NCBI GenBank assembly: GCA_027563935.2
Contig: CM050451.1
Coordinates: forward strand, 31,387,565-31,451,564
DNA length: 64,000 nt
DNA from: Costus lasius
Lineage: Eukaryota; Streptophyta; Magnoliopsida; Zingiberales; Costaceae
Direction of reading: 5' to 3'
Below the pieces are notes generated by a model that was given only the letters and a program-made list of their open reading frames with translations, was not told the DNA's origin and made no database searches. A program made the translations under genes and the position numbers. Each line of letters begins with the position of its first letter. Position 1 is the first letter of the stretch. This document shows positions 10,341 to 23,121 of the stretch, in pieces.

Positions 10341-12272
10341 TATTGGGAAACCCCGGGGACATTTTACAATTCTTTTTAGAGTTATAAGCATACATACATA
10401 CATTACACAGCGGAAGAATGTCCCCCAAACAGGTCGGTCCCAAAAACCCAGTGAAGATCGCAAGCAAGAGAGTTGACACGATGAGTTAGGAAATACCTTA
10501 GAGCAAGATGAGGTCGATGTCGTGATAGGCGCCCAAGCATGCGCCCTCTGCAGTCTCACACACATGGATGCCTCGAGTCCTCTTCTTCCACGTCCGGTGC
10601 TAGCCTCGGGAAGAAGATCCAAGCCTTGTGCTCCTTCTTCAAAGTATGCGCCACCTCCAAGGTAGATGCGCCAAAGATGAAGAAGGATGAGGGAGAGGGA
10701 AACCGCCAAGCATCAAGTTCCTTGCGTCAAGAGAGAAGGAAGAGGCTTGCGGCTAGGGTTTGGAAGGAAGAAGAAGATGCGCCACTTCTTGGTGTTGTCG
10801 CCCTTCAAGCCCTTGCTTTCGCCCCCTCCTCTTGTTGTCATGCCTCTAAGGATTGTAACCCGTAAGAGGGGGCGGCTAGGGTCACTTATAAAGAGCTAGA
10901 GAAGGTTAGGGCAAGGGTTGAGATCATGACAAGTGTATGGCTTGGATGAGAAGGTTTGAGGTAAGGAAAGTCTCCAAGACTTTACCATAAACCTCATTCA
11001 ACCTTTCCATAAGCTACCAAGCCTTGCCTTGTGCGCCAAGGCCTAGCCTTGCGCCCCAAGCAATGCCTTAATGCATTCACACTATCAATGGGAGAGGGCT
11101 AGGTGCATAAAGCTTCCTTAATGAAGCAAATTTGCCATCCAAACCCCTATTGCCTCTTCATGACAACTTATTATTGGGCCTCATTGGATAATGAGCTAGC
11201 CCAAACTTCATTACATGGCTTGATTAAGCATTTGGATCCAATCCAATGCAACCCTAATCCAAATGTGGCCAACCATGGTCAATTTTGGGTCAACCTGCCA
11301 TAAATGGAGTTTGGCTCCAATAACATCCTTCCATCTCATCAGGCTCATTGGCGCTGATGAAATCTTCAAAATAGATCCGAGTTATCCAATAACTCGATCA
11401 TAAGACTTCCCGATCAATACGAGAACTCGAGTATCAAGGTATGCGACCCTGTAGGTCCCTCTGATGTTGGCAGTGCTGACCAAATGTCACCACAAGCAGT
11501 GAGTGGCACCTAGCAGTGCATCGCTGCTACCCAAGTCATCGGAATGGATATCGACATCGACATCCCCATCATTGCAACAAGGTACAGATGCATTACTGTC
11601 TCTTTGCCGAACTAATATCCGATTGGACAAGTGTGTCACCACTTGTTTTCACCCAATCACATGGTTATGACTAAATCAGGTTCTCACCTGGGTATGGCCA
11701 TACACTTTCAGTCATAGAACCATAGAGGAGCTCCATGGATATCATACTTCCCTTAGGAAGGGGCAAATCCTATGTCTGTCCATTGACCTTCTCATATGGG
11801 TCATGACATGCTCAATGACAACCGTTATTACCTCCCAACTATAGTGAGGTTTTAGGTTGTATCAAAGCAAGTCCCTAACCATATAGAATGGTCAATGACC
11901 TCAAGTCAAGGGATCAATGCATCTCCTGTCACTTGTGAGGATAACTCATGATACCAAGTCATAGCCTCACAGCGGGTCGGTCCAGTATATCCACCACTAA
12001 TATACCCATATGTCTGCGTTAGCACCTTGTGCCTAACCGGCCCATATACTAGTCTCACAAGTACCATAGCTGTCCCATATCCACTAAGGTACATCGACTG
12101 GGGACTATAGTTCGAGCACAGATCCAATCTGTCTCCAGGGACATTATCATGTTAGTACATATGCGCAGATGTAAACAAACATAGATAACGACAATGCCAG
12201 AATGATATAAATATCAAAGTCAAGTAGTACATAAGTGGACCAAAACTAGGTCCTAGAGCATATTCACCAACA
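10341..12272 (-). mobile_element. B1 3' LTR
   Basis: 1932 bp ending ...CACCAACA before the ATCTCCCA purine tract (read on minus). Contains the palindrome GTATGGCCATAC at 11692-11703 and a TATA-like CTTTATAAGTG on minus at about 10883-10893. A second copy of its last 117 bp lies at 12387-12503 because of a tandem duplication. Confidence 0.85.
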
Positions 12273-12617
12273 ATCTCCCAGTTGCACTAAGACCTAGAAG
12301 TTGAGGAATCACAACCCCATATCTCTAGCGTGACCATCATGCTTCTGCTGCGCCAAAGCCTTGGTGAATGGGTCTTCCAGATTTTTTACATATGCGCAGA
12401 TGTAAACAAACATAGATAACGACAATACCAGAATGATATAAATATCAAAGTCAAGTAGTACATAAGTGGACCAAAACTAGGTCCTAGAGCATATTCACCA
12501 ACAATCTCCCAATTGCACTAAGACCTAGAAGTTGAGGCATCACAACCCCATATCTCTAGCGTGACCATCATGCTTCTGCTGCGCCAAAGCCTTGGTGAAT
12601 GGGTCTTCCAGATTGTT
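12156..12617. repeat. 231-bp tandem duplication across the LTR/purine-tract/pol junction of B1
   Basis: Unit 1 is 12156-12386 and unit 2 is 12387-12617, differing at only a few positions (e.g. GACAATGCC/GACAATACC, GAGGAATC/GAGGCATC). Each unit carries the LTR terminus, purine-rich tract and pol 3' end, so B1 has two LTR/internal boundaries (12272 and 12503). Confidence 0.9.
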
Positions 12618-15600
12618 CTCTGTGTCAACTCTGCTAATCTTGACATCACCTCTGTCAATGATCTCTCTGACCAGGTGAAATCTTCTGAGTATGTGTTTGG
12701 ATCTTTGATGAGACCGTGGTTCCTTAGCTTGTGCAATTGCTCCATTGTTATCACAGTAGAGGTCAATGGGATCCATTGCACTTGGAACCACCTGAAGTTC
12801 AGAAATGAACTTCCTGATCCAAATGGCTTCTTTGGCTGCCTCAGAAGCGGCCACATACTCAGCCTTGGTTGTAGAATCAGCTATGGTAGATTGCTTGAAG
12901 CTCTTCCAGCATACAACACCTCCATTCATCTTGAACACATAGCCGGCCTGCGATCTAAAGTCGTCAGGGTCAGACTGGAACGATGCATCAGTATAGCCCT
13001 GCATACTGAGCTCTTCCTGTCCTCCATTGACCAAGAACAAATCCTTAGTTCTTCTTAGATACTTTAGGATGTTCTTTACAGCCACCCAGTGCTACAGACC
13101 TGGATTGGATTGGTATCGGCTGGTTATGCTTACAGCATATGCCACATCTGGTCTAGTACACAACATTGCATACATGATCGATCCTACTGCCGAAGCATAA
13201 GGAATTCAACTCATGTCATCCCTCTCAGCCTGCGTTGTAGGACACTGGCCTTTTGAGAGAGTAAGGCCATGTCTTACTGGAAGGTATCCTTTCTTGGATT
13301 GCTCCAAGTTGAACCTCTCTAGGACTTTATCAATATAGGTACTCTGACTAAGGGCCAGGAGCCTCTTGGATCTATCCCGGTAGATCCTTACGCCTAGAAT
13401 ATAGGCGGCCTCCCCTAAGTCTTTCATCTCGAAACACTTCCCCAACCATGTCTTCACAGCTTGAAGACTAGGGATGTCATTTCCGATGAGCAGTATGTCA
13501 TCGACATACAAGACCAAAAAAATCACCAAGCTCCCACTGAATTTTCTGTATACACAGGCGTCATCTTCGCTTTTGATAAAGCCATAATCTCTCACGGCTT
13601 CATCAAATCGAAGATTCCAACTTCGAGATGCTTGCTTTAATCCATAAATGGATCTCTTTAGCCTGCAGACCTTATTAGCCTCTGCAGGATGGATGAAGCC
13701 ATCAGGTTGTGACATATACACATCCTCAGTCAGCTTCCCATTTAAGGAACGCTGTCTTCACATCCATCTGCCATATCTCATAGTCATGATATGCAGCTAT
13801 AGCAAGCAGAATCCGAATAGATTTAATCATGGCAACTGGCGAGAAGGTTTCATCATAGTCCACCCCGTGGACTTGTTTAAATCCTTTAGCCACTAGTCTA
13901 CCCTTATAGGTAACTGTATTGCCATCCATGTCAGTCTTCCTTTTGAAGACCCATTTACACCCTATGGGTTTTACCCCATCAGGGAGCTCAACCAAATCCC
14001 AGACTTGGTTAGCTGACATGGAATCCATCTTGGATCGTATGGCGTCGAGCCATCTCTCGGAGTCCGGTCCACTAACCACCTCATCATAGGTTATGGGTTC
14101 ATCCTCAATAATGAAGATCCCATCGTGTTGGGTCGGCAGCGACCCGTACCTCTCAGGTGCACGACGAATCCTCCTAGACCTACGTGGGACCTGTGTCTGA
14201 GCCTCAGGTTGTACAGCAACCGGTGCAGGTGGCTCAGATTCCATCTCTTTGTCTTGTGGTTGCACTTGGTCCTCATCCAAGTCAAACTTCCTCCCACTAA
14301 CTTCTTTCATGAGAAATTCTTTCTCTAGAAAGACAGCACCCCGAGCAACAAAAACTTTGTTCTCGGTGGGAACATGGAAGTAGTAATCCCTTAGTCTCCT
14401 TAGGGTACCCCACAAACATACACTTATTAGATCTAGGTTCTAGCTTGCTAGAATCCTGACGTTTGACATAAGCCTTACATCCCCAGATCCTGATAAAAGT
14501 GAGATTAGGGCGTCTCCCACTCCATACCTCGTATGGAATCTTTGAGACACTCTTAGATGGAACATTATTCAGTATTAGAGAAGATGTCTCAAGTGCATGT
14601 CCCCAGAATGAGAGAGGTAGAGTTGCATGACTCATCATAGATCGAACCATGTCCAACAAAGTTCGATTTCTCTTTTTAGACACACCATTCCATTGAGGTG
14701 TTCCAGGAGGAGTGAGTTGGGATATGATCCTAGATTCTCTCAAATAGTCAAAGAACTCACCGCTCAGGTACTCTCCACCACGATCTGATCGAAGAGTCTT
14801 AATGGATCTACCAAGCTGGTTCTCTACTTCATGTCTAAACTCCTTAAATTTCTCAAAGGATTCAGACTTATGTCTCATTAGATAGACATAACCATATCTA
14901 CTGAAGTCATCAGTAAACGTGATGAAGTAGTTGTACCCTCCTCTGGCTTGTTTATTGAAAGGCCCACACACATCAGTATGTATGAGATCTAATAAACCTC
15001 CTGCCCTCTCATCAGTCTTGGTGAACGACACCTTTGTCATTTTCCCTAATAAACAAGGCTCACATGTATCAAGTTCCTTCAAGGAACTCGAATCTAACAA
15101 CCCATTTGCATGGAGTTGTTGAATGTGATTCTTGTTTATATGGGCTAATCGACAATGCCGTAGGAAAGCACCAACTGAACGACCCAGTTTGGTCCTTTCA
15201 TTATTTATGTTACAAATAGAGCTATCCATGTCCAAGACATGCGGACCATCGCACAAAGTACCCTTCCCATAAAACATGTTTGCAAAAGAAAAAGAACATA
15301 AGTTCTCTTTTATTTCAAACTTAAATCCTTTCTTTGCCAAGCAAGGAGTGGATACAATGTTTTGGTAAGGGAAGGTACATAATAGCAATTGTCTAGCTTT
15401 AACTGAAGTCCAGAAGGTAGGGAGAGAAACTCCTACAACAACAGCAGCAACTTGTGCCCTGTTACCTATCCGTAGGTCAATCTCTCTAGGCCTTACCGAT
15501 CTACCCTTTCTGAGCCCTTGCATATTTGTACAAATATGAGCTCTACATGCGGTATCCAATACCCATGTCATAGGAGTAGAAAGGTTGACTTCGGTAATCA

Positions 15601-16116
15601 TAAATACCTGAGCATGAAGACAAGGCCTTGCCTTTCTTCTCCTTATTCTGAAGTTGCAACATGTCCTTGAACATGTGAGGTGGCCCTCCACATGAATAAC
15701 ACCTATTATTCCTGATCATATCCATCTTTAATTTCAGTTCCTTGGTCAAGCCTTTCGGCTCAACACACTGAATATCAACTTTAGGAGGATTGAGCTCAAC
15801 CAATTCATCAAAGAGCTGCCTTAGATTAAAAATAATTTCAGAGGCACTCTTCGATTCATATCACCCTCTAAATTCAGGTGACATGTTGGTTAGCAACCTC
15901 CAAAGTATCAACCTGATGCTTATCATAAGCATCCCTCTCAGCTACTGAGGCCGAGCATGGAAGTGGCTCAGGAAAAGGACGCTCAAGGACATAAAGCCTC
16001 CTTTCGAGCTTGAGCACGATTCTCAAGTTCATATACCAATTCAGTAAGTTGGATCCAACCAACTTATCCCTTTCCAGGGTAGATCGCAGTGACCAACTGC
16101 TATTGTTCATAGCCAT
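12540..16116 (-). pseudogene. B1 gag-pol pseudogene
   Basis: Reads Gag start (ATG at 16116, MAMNNS) to RNase H end (12540). Gag keeps about 85 residues, then most of it is missing at about 15850; a degenerate knuckle (CYSCG...) remains near 15690. The protease motif reads DTACRAH instead of DTACG-H. Integrase keeps the HHCC ligands and both Asp residues (TDVCG, RSDRGGEY), but the catalytic Glu position is VSKKRNR, a Lys. RT has YVDDILLI near 13505. Frameshifts occur near 14400 and 13722, with stops just before 13206 and near 13086. It therefore cannot supply its own proteins. The sense protein is closest to B0 and B2. Confidence 0.85.
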
Positions 16117-17783
16117 TGTTCTACAACAACCAAGAAACAGCAGATTAGTACTACTTCGAGTCATTTAAACTGGACTTGTTTTAAATGACTATGGCTCCCA
16201 CTATTTTTAATCGAATTGACAACCCACAAAGTCAATCGAGAAATCCAAGATTTCCTAGTGAGATGAGATCCTCATTCCACACAGGGCTTTGCGTCCCACG
16301 AGGGTGGGATGAGATGCACAAAGTGACCCATGTTTCCTAAGGTGGGCGCGCCGGCTGATTGCTCTAAGCAATTCCCCTTTATTGAGACAGTCCAGGCATT
16401 TCATGTCCAGCAAGGGCTGGATACAGCATGAAACCCTAACCTCTCAACGATGCCTCTAGAGTTTCATCATGTGCCTAGCACACATGAAAATCTAGTCAAG
16501 TCCATTCCTAACCGTTATGCCCAGGGCCAACGAGTTTCCTTGCGAAGGCACGCCCAGGTTAAAACTGGATTGGGGAAACCATTGTCACCACGCACTTTCT
16601 AAAGATAGTGGGTGTGTCCCACGAGGGTGGGAAACAATTCACAACTCCACTGATCGATAGCTTAGTGAGGGCTACGCGTTAGAAGGCTTACTAGACTTGA
16701 TATTTTAATTGAGGGTTTTTGTTTAAGGTCTCATCATCTCAGTTTTATCTTATATCTATCATTACAGGTATGCAATCCTATGGTGATAACATATCGATAA
16801 AACATTATAGGCATGCTTTTGTAGATAATGATAAAAGCAGTAAAGAATGATGTGATCATATCCTATTCAAGACATTGAACCAACCCATGCCATGAAAGAG
16901 GTTCAACTCTTGTCCTAGAACTCAAGCCCCAAAAACTAGACCTAGCCTAGCCGACCTCTAGCTTGAACTTCAAGGTTGGCTCCAAGGTCCTTCTCTCATG
17001 GTTTAGCTCTCAAGCCTTAAGGGTAGACCCCAAAGGTTCGGCCAATGCCATGGTCTTCCTCCAAGGAAGATGCGCCACCATGCAAGAAGCCAAGTTAGCT
17101 AGCTCTCAAACCCAAGGGTTCGGCCATGCCTAACTTGCGACACTAAGCAAGCTTGCGTCTCTTCCTTTGATGCTTGTTGCGCCACCATCCAAGGTGCGCA
17201 AGCTTCATGCATGCGCCAAGCTCCAAGTACATGCGCCACCCTAATCTTCTTTTTAGTTAAAAGAAAAGAGAAAAGCAGCACGCAGGCCTCACAAGGATAC
17301 ATCACAGGCATACAAAGGGGGGGCTTGACTAATGATCACAACATCATGCACAATCAAGGTATTTACTCATGCAATTCTACATGCTCATGAAAAACATAAA
17401 ATCTAAAATTTTACTTTTTCATAAAACTAGTCTCTTTTCCTCATCTTCTTCTCACAAATCTTTTGGTTAATTGCGATTTATTTTTCATGATGATTTCAGA
17501 GATCCTTTCAGCTGGCAATTTTGTCAGATCAAGAGACTTGGCCAGTCCGAAGACACAATGCCCGTCCTACTTGACAAAATTACGTGCGCCTTTGATCTTT
17601 AAATCAAACAAAAAAATAGTCCAAAAATCCAAAAGAGATTGAGAGGATGATAGAAACAAGAAACCCTAATGTTTTCCTACTTAGAAAAAATCGTTTGCCA
17701 TGCATCATGCTATTGACGAAAATAGAGATATGGCATGTGAGCATGAAAGAAAAGCGTAAAACATCGTTCGAGTCTTGCAAGTC
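16117..17783 (-). other. B1 untranslated leader (about 1.7 kb)
   Basis: Lies between the primer-binding site and gag with no conserved coding frame. The segment next to gag contains CTAATCTGCT...TTCTTGGTTGTTGTAG on minus, a splice-acceptor-like signal. Several minus frames (e.g. 17099-17311) are not conserved in B2. Confidence 0.6.
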
Positions 17784-17795
17784 CCTCTGATATCA
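17784..17795 (-). promoter_or_regulatory. B1 primer-binding site
   Basis: On minus reads TGATATCAGAGG, one change from TGGTATCAGAGG, complementary to the 3' end of initiator-Met tRNA as in most plant copia elements. One base separates it from the LTR. Confidence 0.8.
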
Positions 17796-17796
17796 C

Positions 17797-20700
17797 TGTT
17801 GGGAAACCCCGGGGACATTTTACAATTTTTTTTAGAGTTATAAGCATACATACATATATTGCACAGCGGAAGAATGTCCCCGAAACAGGTCGGTCCCAAA
17901 AACCCAGTGAAGATCGCAAGCAAGAGAGTCGACACGATGAGTTAGGAAATACCTTAGAGCAAGATGAGGTCGATGTCATGATAGGTGCCCAAGCGTTCGC
18001 CCTCTGCAGTCTCACACACACGGATGCCTCGAGTCCTCTTCTTCCACGCCCGGTGCTAGCCTCGGGAAGAAGATCCAAGCCTTGTGCTCCTTCTTCAAAG
18101 TATGTGCCACCTCCAAGGTAGATGCGCCAAAGATGAAGAAGGATGAGGGAGAGGGAAACCGCCAAGCATCAAGTTCCTTGCGTCAAGAGAGAAGGAAGAG
18201 GCTTGCGGCTAGGGTTTGGAAGGAAGAAGAAGATGCGCCACTTCTTGGTGTTGTCGCCCTTCAAGCCCTTGCTTTCGCCCCTCCTCTTGTTGTCACGCCT
18301 CTAAGGATTGTAACCCATAAGAGGGGGCGGCTAGGGTCACTAATAAAGAGCTAGAGGCGGTTAGGGCAAGGGTTGAGATCATGACAAGTGTATGGCTTGG
18401 ATGAGAAGGTTTGAGGTAAGGAAAGTCTCCAAGACTTTACCATAAACCTCATTCAACCTTTCCATAAGCTACCAAGCCTTGCCTTGTGTGCCAAGGCCTA
18501 GCCTTGCGCCCCAAGCAATGCCTTAATGCATTCACACTATCAATGGGAGAGGGCTAGGCGCATAAAGCTTCCTTAATGAAGCAAATTTGCCATCCAAACC
18601 CCATTATGCCCCTTAGGCGCCAATGGGCTTGGCTTCCTCCCCATTATACCCTTTTAGCCTATTGCCTCTTCATGACAACTTATTATTGGGCCTCATTTGA
18701 TAATGAGCTAGCCCAAACTTCATTACATGGCTTGATTAAGCACTTGGATCCAATCCAATGCAACCCTAATCCAAATGTGGCCAACCATGGTCAATTTCGG
18801 GACAACCTGCCATAAATGGAGTTGGCTCCAATAACATCCTTCCATCTCATCAGGCCCATTGGCGCTGATGAAATCTCCAAAATAGATCCGAGTTATCCAA
18901 TAACTCGATCATAAGGCTTCCCGATCAATACGAGAACTCGAGTATCAAGGTGTGCGACCCTGTAGGTCCCTCTGACGTTGGCAGTGCTGACCAAATGTCA
19001 CCACAAGCAGTGAGTGGCACCTAGCAGTGCATCGCTGCTACCCAAGTCATCGGAATGGATATCAACATCGACATCCCCATCATTGCAACAAGGTACAGAT
19101 GCATTACAGTCTCTTTGCCGAACTGATATCCGATTGGACAAGTGTGTCACCACTTGTTTTCACCCAATCACATGGTTATGACTAAATCAGGTTCTCACCT
19201 GGGTATGGACATACACTTTCAGTCATAGAACCATAGAGGAGCTCCATGGATATCATACTTCCCTTAGGAAGGGGCAAATCCTATGTCTGTCCATTGACCT
19301 TCTCATATGGGTCGTGACATGCTCAATGACAACCGTTATTACCTCCCAACTACGGTGAGGTTTTATGTTGTATCAAAGCAAGTCCCTAACCATATAGAAT
19401 GGTCAATGACCTAAAGTCAAGGGATCAATGCATCTCCTGTCACTTGTGAGGATAACTCATGACACCAAGTCATAGCCTCACAGCGGGTCGGTCCAGTATA
19501 TCCACCACTGATATACCCATATGTCTGCGTTAGCACCTCGTGCCTAACCAGCCCATATACTAGTCTCACAAGTACCATAGCTGTCCCATATCCACTAAGG
19601 TACATCGACTGGGGACTATAGTTTGAGCACAGATCCAATCTGTCTCTAGGGACATTATCATGTTAGTACATATGTGTAGAGTCCCCTTCAAGGGGGAGCG
19701 CAAGGGGTTGAAACCCTAAAGGGGGCGCATGTAATTTCCAAGGGGTTTCAACATGAGATCGCATGTAATATATGTTCATATGATCAACCTTAAGGAATGT
19801 GGAGATCGAAAGAAGATCATACCAAAGCCATCTATTTGGATGGTGTCTTGGAAGCAAAGATCGAAAGGGATCTTCTCCAAAGATGAAGCACACAAGATGA
19901 GGAATGGCTTCTCCTTGTCGTCTTTGTGCTAGCAAAGCTTCAAGGGGTCCTTTGCGTGGAGGAAGTTTGAGATGCGAGAACAAGCTTCTCCTTGGACGAA
20001 AAACCTTCCCTTCTTCTTGTCAATCCTTCACTTACGAGAGTGCAAGCAAGCCACAAGAGAAGAGGGGAACGTATTTGCGTTTTGGTGTTGAGAGGAATCG
20101 GCATTGATGACTTTCCAAAAATGGAACATCATTAAGCCATGCGCTCATGCCAACCCAAAAACGCTTACTAGCATTGAACCAAGCGTTCACCTTTGTGAAC
20201 CGGTTCAAGCCAAAACGTCCCAATCGAATTTGGTTCATAAACCAAATCAAAATAGCTCAAGCCATTTGGTCTAGACCATAGTAAACCCTAAGGTTACAGA
20301 TCTAACCGTTCATCTCTTTGATGCTCTTGATCTCACTGATCCAGCATCAATCCTCTCGATCGAAGCTTACCGATCTCAAGCCCTAATCAATCAAACATGA
20401 TCAGACCAGATCTCACTTACAATCAGAGTTTAAACTCCTTTAAACTGAACCCAAACAATTCAGTCCACACGATCTGACTTAAGCAAGCCATATCATCGAA
20501 TTGTGCGACCCTAAGGGTTTCCTTTAAATGTCGGTAACGATAACTTACGTTATCACGATCAGTGAGGGGTATCTAGCAACACATCACTGTCTCCCGATAT
20601 AAAGGAAAGAGTCTTCCAAGACTACACCCAAACCACAGCACAAGTGTGAATCTACTTCACTAGGCATACATGTTTCCTTTGCCACTGGATGTTCTTATTG

Positions 20701-21487
20701 GACAAGCGTGTCAAGCCTGTAGCTCCAATATGATGAGCATGATTAGATCAGATGAACATAGTCACCTGGGTATGGCCATACATTTTCTCAATCATCTCAT
20801 TTAAGGGGGCCCCTTTAGAACATCACACTCCAATCAAGGAGACGGCAATCCTATATCTATCACTAGTGTCCTAACCTGACTCATGATCATTATCCAAAAT
20901 AGTCTATAACCATTATGTTTCAAATGACATTGAACTACCTCAAAACAATGACAATCATCATTTAGAAAGACAAGTGATCTCAAGTCAGAGGACATGTGCC
21001 ACTTGTTGCATACAAGGATTATTCACATTGTGACAAGCAATTGAATATCCTAGTAGGGTCTGTCCAGTACATCCAATGCACCCATGAGTCTACATCTTAT
21101 TCCATGCTCGAAGCATCCTATAAGATTAGAACACATATTAGTCTCAATCATATCAAGGCTGTCTCATGTTCACCAAGATATCTCGACTAAGGACATTACA
21201 GCATGTCAGCCTAGCTGAACAGCATTGAGACATTATTCAGAAGCACACTTATTGCAGCAGACAATGTAACATACTGAATAACAACCATTGCCTTTATAAA
21301 CATAAGAGTTTATACATGATACTGATACAATCCCAAGGCCTCAAACATTAGCCTTTAAGGGCATACCCCAACAATATGCGCAGATGTAAACAAACATAGA
21401 TAACGACAATGCCAGAATGATATAAATATCAAAGCCAAGTAGTACATAAGTGGACCAAAACTAGGTCCTAGGGCATATACACCAACA
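17797..21487 (-). mobile_element. B1 5' LTR, split by solo LTR A4
   Basis: Native parts are 17797-19674 and 21379-21487, 1987 bp net. Retains the TG end (TGTTGGG). The TATA-like box of the other LTR is altered here (CTTTATTAGTG on minus near 18345), and the conserved palindrome reads GTATGGACATAC at 19203-19214, so both promoter-region signals have decayed. Confidence 0.85.
19675..21373 (-). mobile_element. Solo LTR A4 (family A), TSD ATATG
   Basis: 1699 bp, starts TGTAGAGTCCCC and ends ...GCATACCCCAACA. Flanked by ATATG at 19670-19674 and 21374-21378. Joining the flanks restores TACATATGCGCAGATG, as in the other B1 LTR. Homologous over its length to the A3 and A5 LTRs. No internal sequence remains. 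Confidence 0.93.
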
Positions 21488-21500
21488 ACGGCTTGGGGGG

Positions 21501-21509
21501 TATATATAA
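21501..21509 (-). promoter_or_regulatory. Putative TATA box of the B0 LTR
   Basis: TATATATA within CTTATATATACC on minus. The B1 insertion point (21488) is only about 13 bp downstream, so the predicted start site would lie in the separated half (below 10340). Confidence 0.5.
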
Positions 21510-21582
21510 GGCAAAGGGCGGCTTAATGTGTGGCCACCATTCAAATTGAATGTGCGGCTAGGAGAGAAAATATGGAATTAAG

Positions 21583-21832
21583 TCCTAATCCAATTAGGAC
21601 TTAATTTGGGCGACTTGATCATGTCCTAATCCAATTAGGACTGATGTGAACGGTTTGATCAAGGCTAGGATTCATGTGGACGATTTAATCAAGCTTTATT
21701 CCTAATCCAATTAGGATTTGATCAAACTCAAGTCCTAATCCAACTAGGACTTTAAGTGGGCGGTTTTGATTAAGTCCTAATCCAATTAGGACTCTAATCA
21801 CTTATTTGAATTAAATCCTAATCTAATTAGGA
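21583..21832. repeat. Six copies of TCCTAATCCAATTAGGA in B0 U3
   Basis: Near-palindromic 17-mers at 21583, 21624, 21700, 21733, 21775 and 21816, spaced 41, 76, 33, 42 and 41 bp, with 1-base variants at 21733 and 21816. They lie about 75-330 bp upstream of the TATA box on minus, a plausible enhancer position. Confidence 0.85.
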
Positions 21833-23121
21833 CTCTTATTAATTCAAATAAATCAGCCCATAAAATCCCATAAAATTAGGACTCTAATTAATTCGAATAA
21901 TTAGCCCCAAGATTAATTTCAAACCTCATAATGCATAGGCGCTAACCCTAGTCTAACTAGGGTTAAGCACACGCCATGCACACGCCATCCCTTTTCTCCT
22001 CCTTAAGCCCATTAAGCCCAACTTATCAATGGGCCCAGCCCAATGTCCATTATGCATTTTAACCAAGCCCACAGATCCAATCCAATTTAACCCTAGGTCA
22101 AATTGGGCTAACCATGGTTAATATGCCGTAAATGGAAGTTGACCCCAATAAATCTCTTCCATCTCATCAGGCCCATTGGCGCTGATGAAATCTCCAAAAT
22201 AGATCCGAGTTATCTAATAACTCGATCATAAGGCTTTCTGATCAATACGAGAACTCGAGTATCAAGGTGTGCGACCCTATAGGTTCCTCTGACATTGGCA
22301 GTGCTGACCCATGGTCATCACATGCAGTGAGTGGCACCTAGCAGTGCATCACTGCTACACAAGTCATCGGAATGGATATAGACATCGACATCCCCATCAT
22401 CGCAACTAGGTACAGATGCATTATAGTCTCTTTGCCGAACTGATATCCGATTGGTCAAGTGTGTCACCACTTGTTTCCATCCAATCTCATGGCTATGACT
22501 AAATCAGGTCTAACCTGGGTATGGCCATACACTTTCAGTCATAGAACCATAGAGGAGGTCCATGGATATCAAGCTTCCCTTAGGAAGGGGCAATCCTATG
22601 TCTGTGCATTGACCTTCTCATATGGGTCGTGACATGCCCAATGACAACCGTTATTACCTCCCAACTATGGCAAGGCGTTAGGTTGTATCAAAGCATATCC
22701 CTAACCACATAGAATGGCTAATGACCTCAAGTCAAGGGATCATTGCATCTCCTATCACTTGTGAGGATAACTCGTGACACCAAGTCATTGCCTCACAGCG
22801 GGTTGGTCCAGTATATCTACCACAGATATACTCATATGCCTGCGTTAGCACCTCGTGCTTAACCAGCCCAAATACCAGTCTTACAAGTACCATAGCTATC
22901 CCATATCCACTAAGGTACATTGACTAGGGACAATAGTTTGAGCACAGATCCAATCTGTCTCCAGGGACATTATCATATAAGTACATGTTCGTAGACATAA
23001 ACAAATAATGATAACGACAATGCCAGTATGATATAAATATCAATGTCAAGTAGTACAAGTAACGGACCAGAATTAGGTCCTTAGGGCATATACACCAACA
23101 ATCTCCCACTTGCACTAAGAG

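Larger units (their letters stand above)
10341..21487 (-). mobile_element. Ty1/copia element B1 (family B) with both LTRs; TSD ACGGC
   Basis: Flanked by ACGGC at 10336-10340 and 21488-21492, inside the LTR of B0. The 3' LTR is 10341-12272, internal region 12273-17796, 5' LTR 17797-21487 (split by solo LTR A4). The LTRs differ at roughly 2% of sites plus a 56-bp deletion in the left one near 11145. The terminal TG has become TA at 10341-10342. Polyprotein heavily damaged. Confidence 0.9.
21488..23100 (-). mobile_element. B0 3' LTR, U3 part
   Basis: Continues the LTR begun at 9804 and ends ...TACACCAACA at 23100. Contains a TATA box, six near-palindromic TCCTAAT...ATTAGGA modules and GTATGGCCATAC (22519-22530). 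The module block is absent from the B1 LTRs, so B0 belongs to a different promoter subtype. Confidence 0.85.

Noticed and set aside
10299..10709. 136-codon minus frame, repeated at 17710-18165
   Set aside because: Lies in the R/U5 region of family B LTRs. Recurrence is due to LTR duplication; no domain, and the frame differs at its ends between copies.
20032..20250. Small frames of 67-72 codons around the GAACCGGTTCA region of A LTRs
   Set aside because: They sit in LTRs, shift between copies, and show no protein family.
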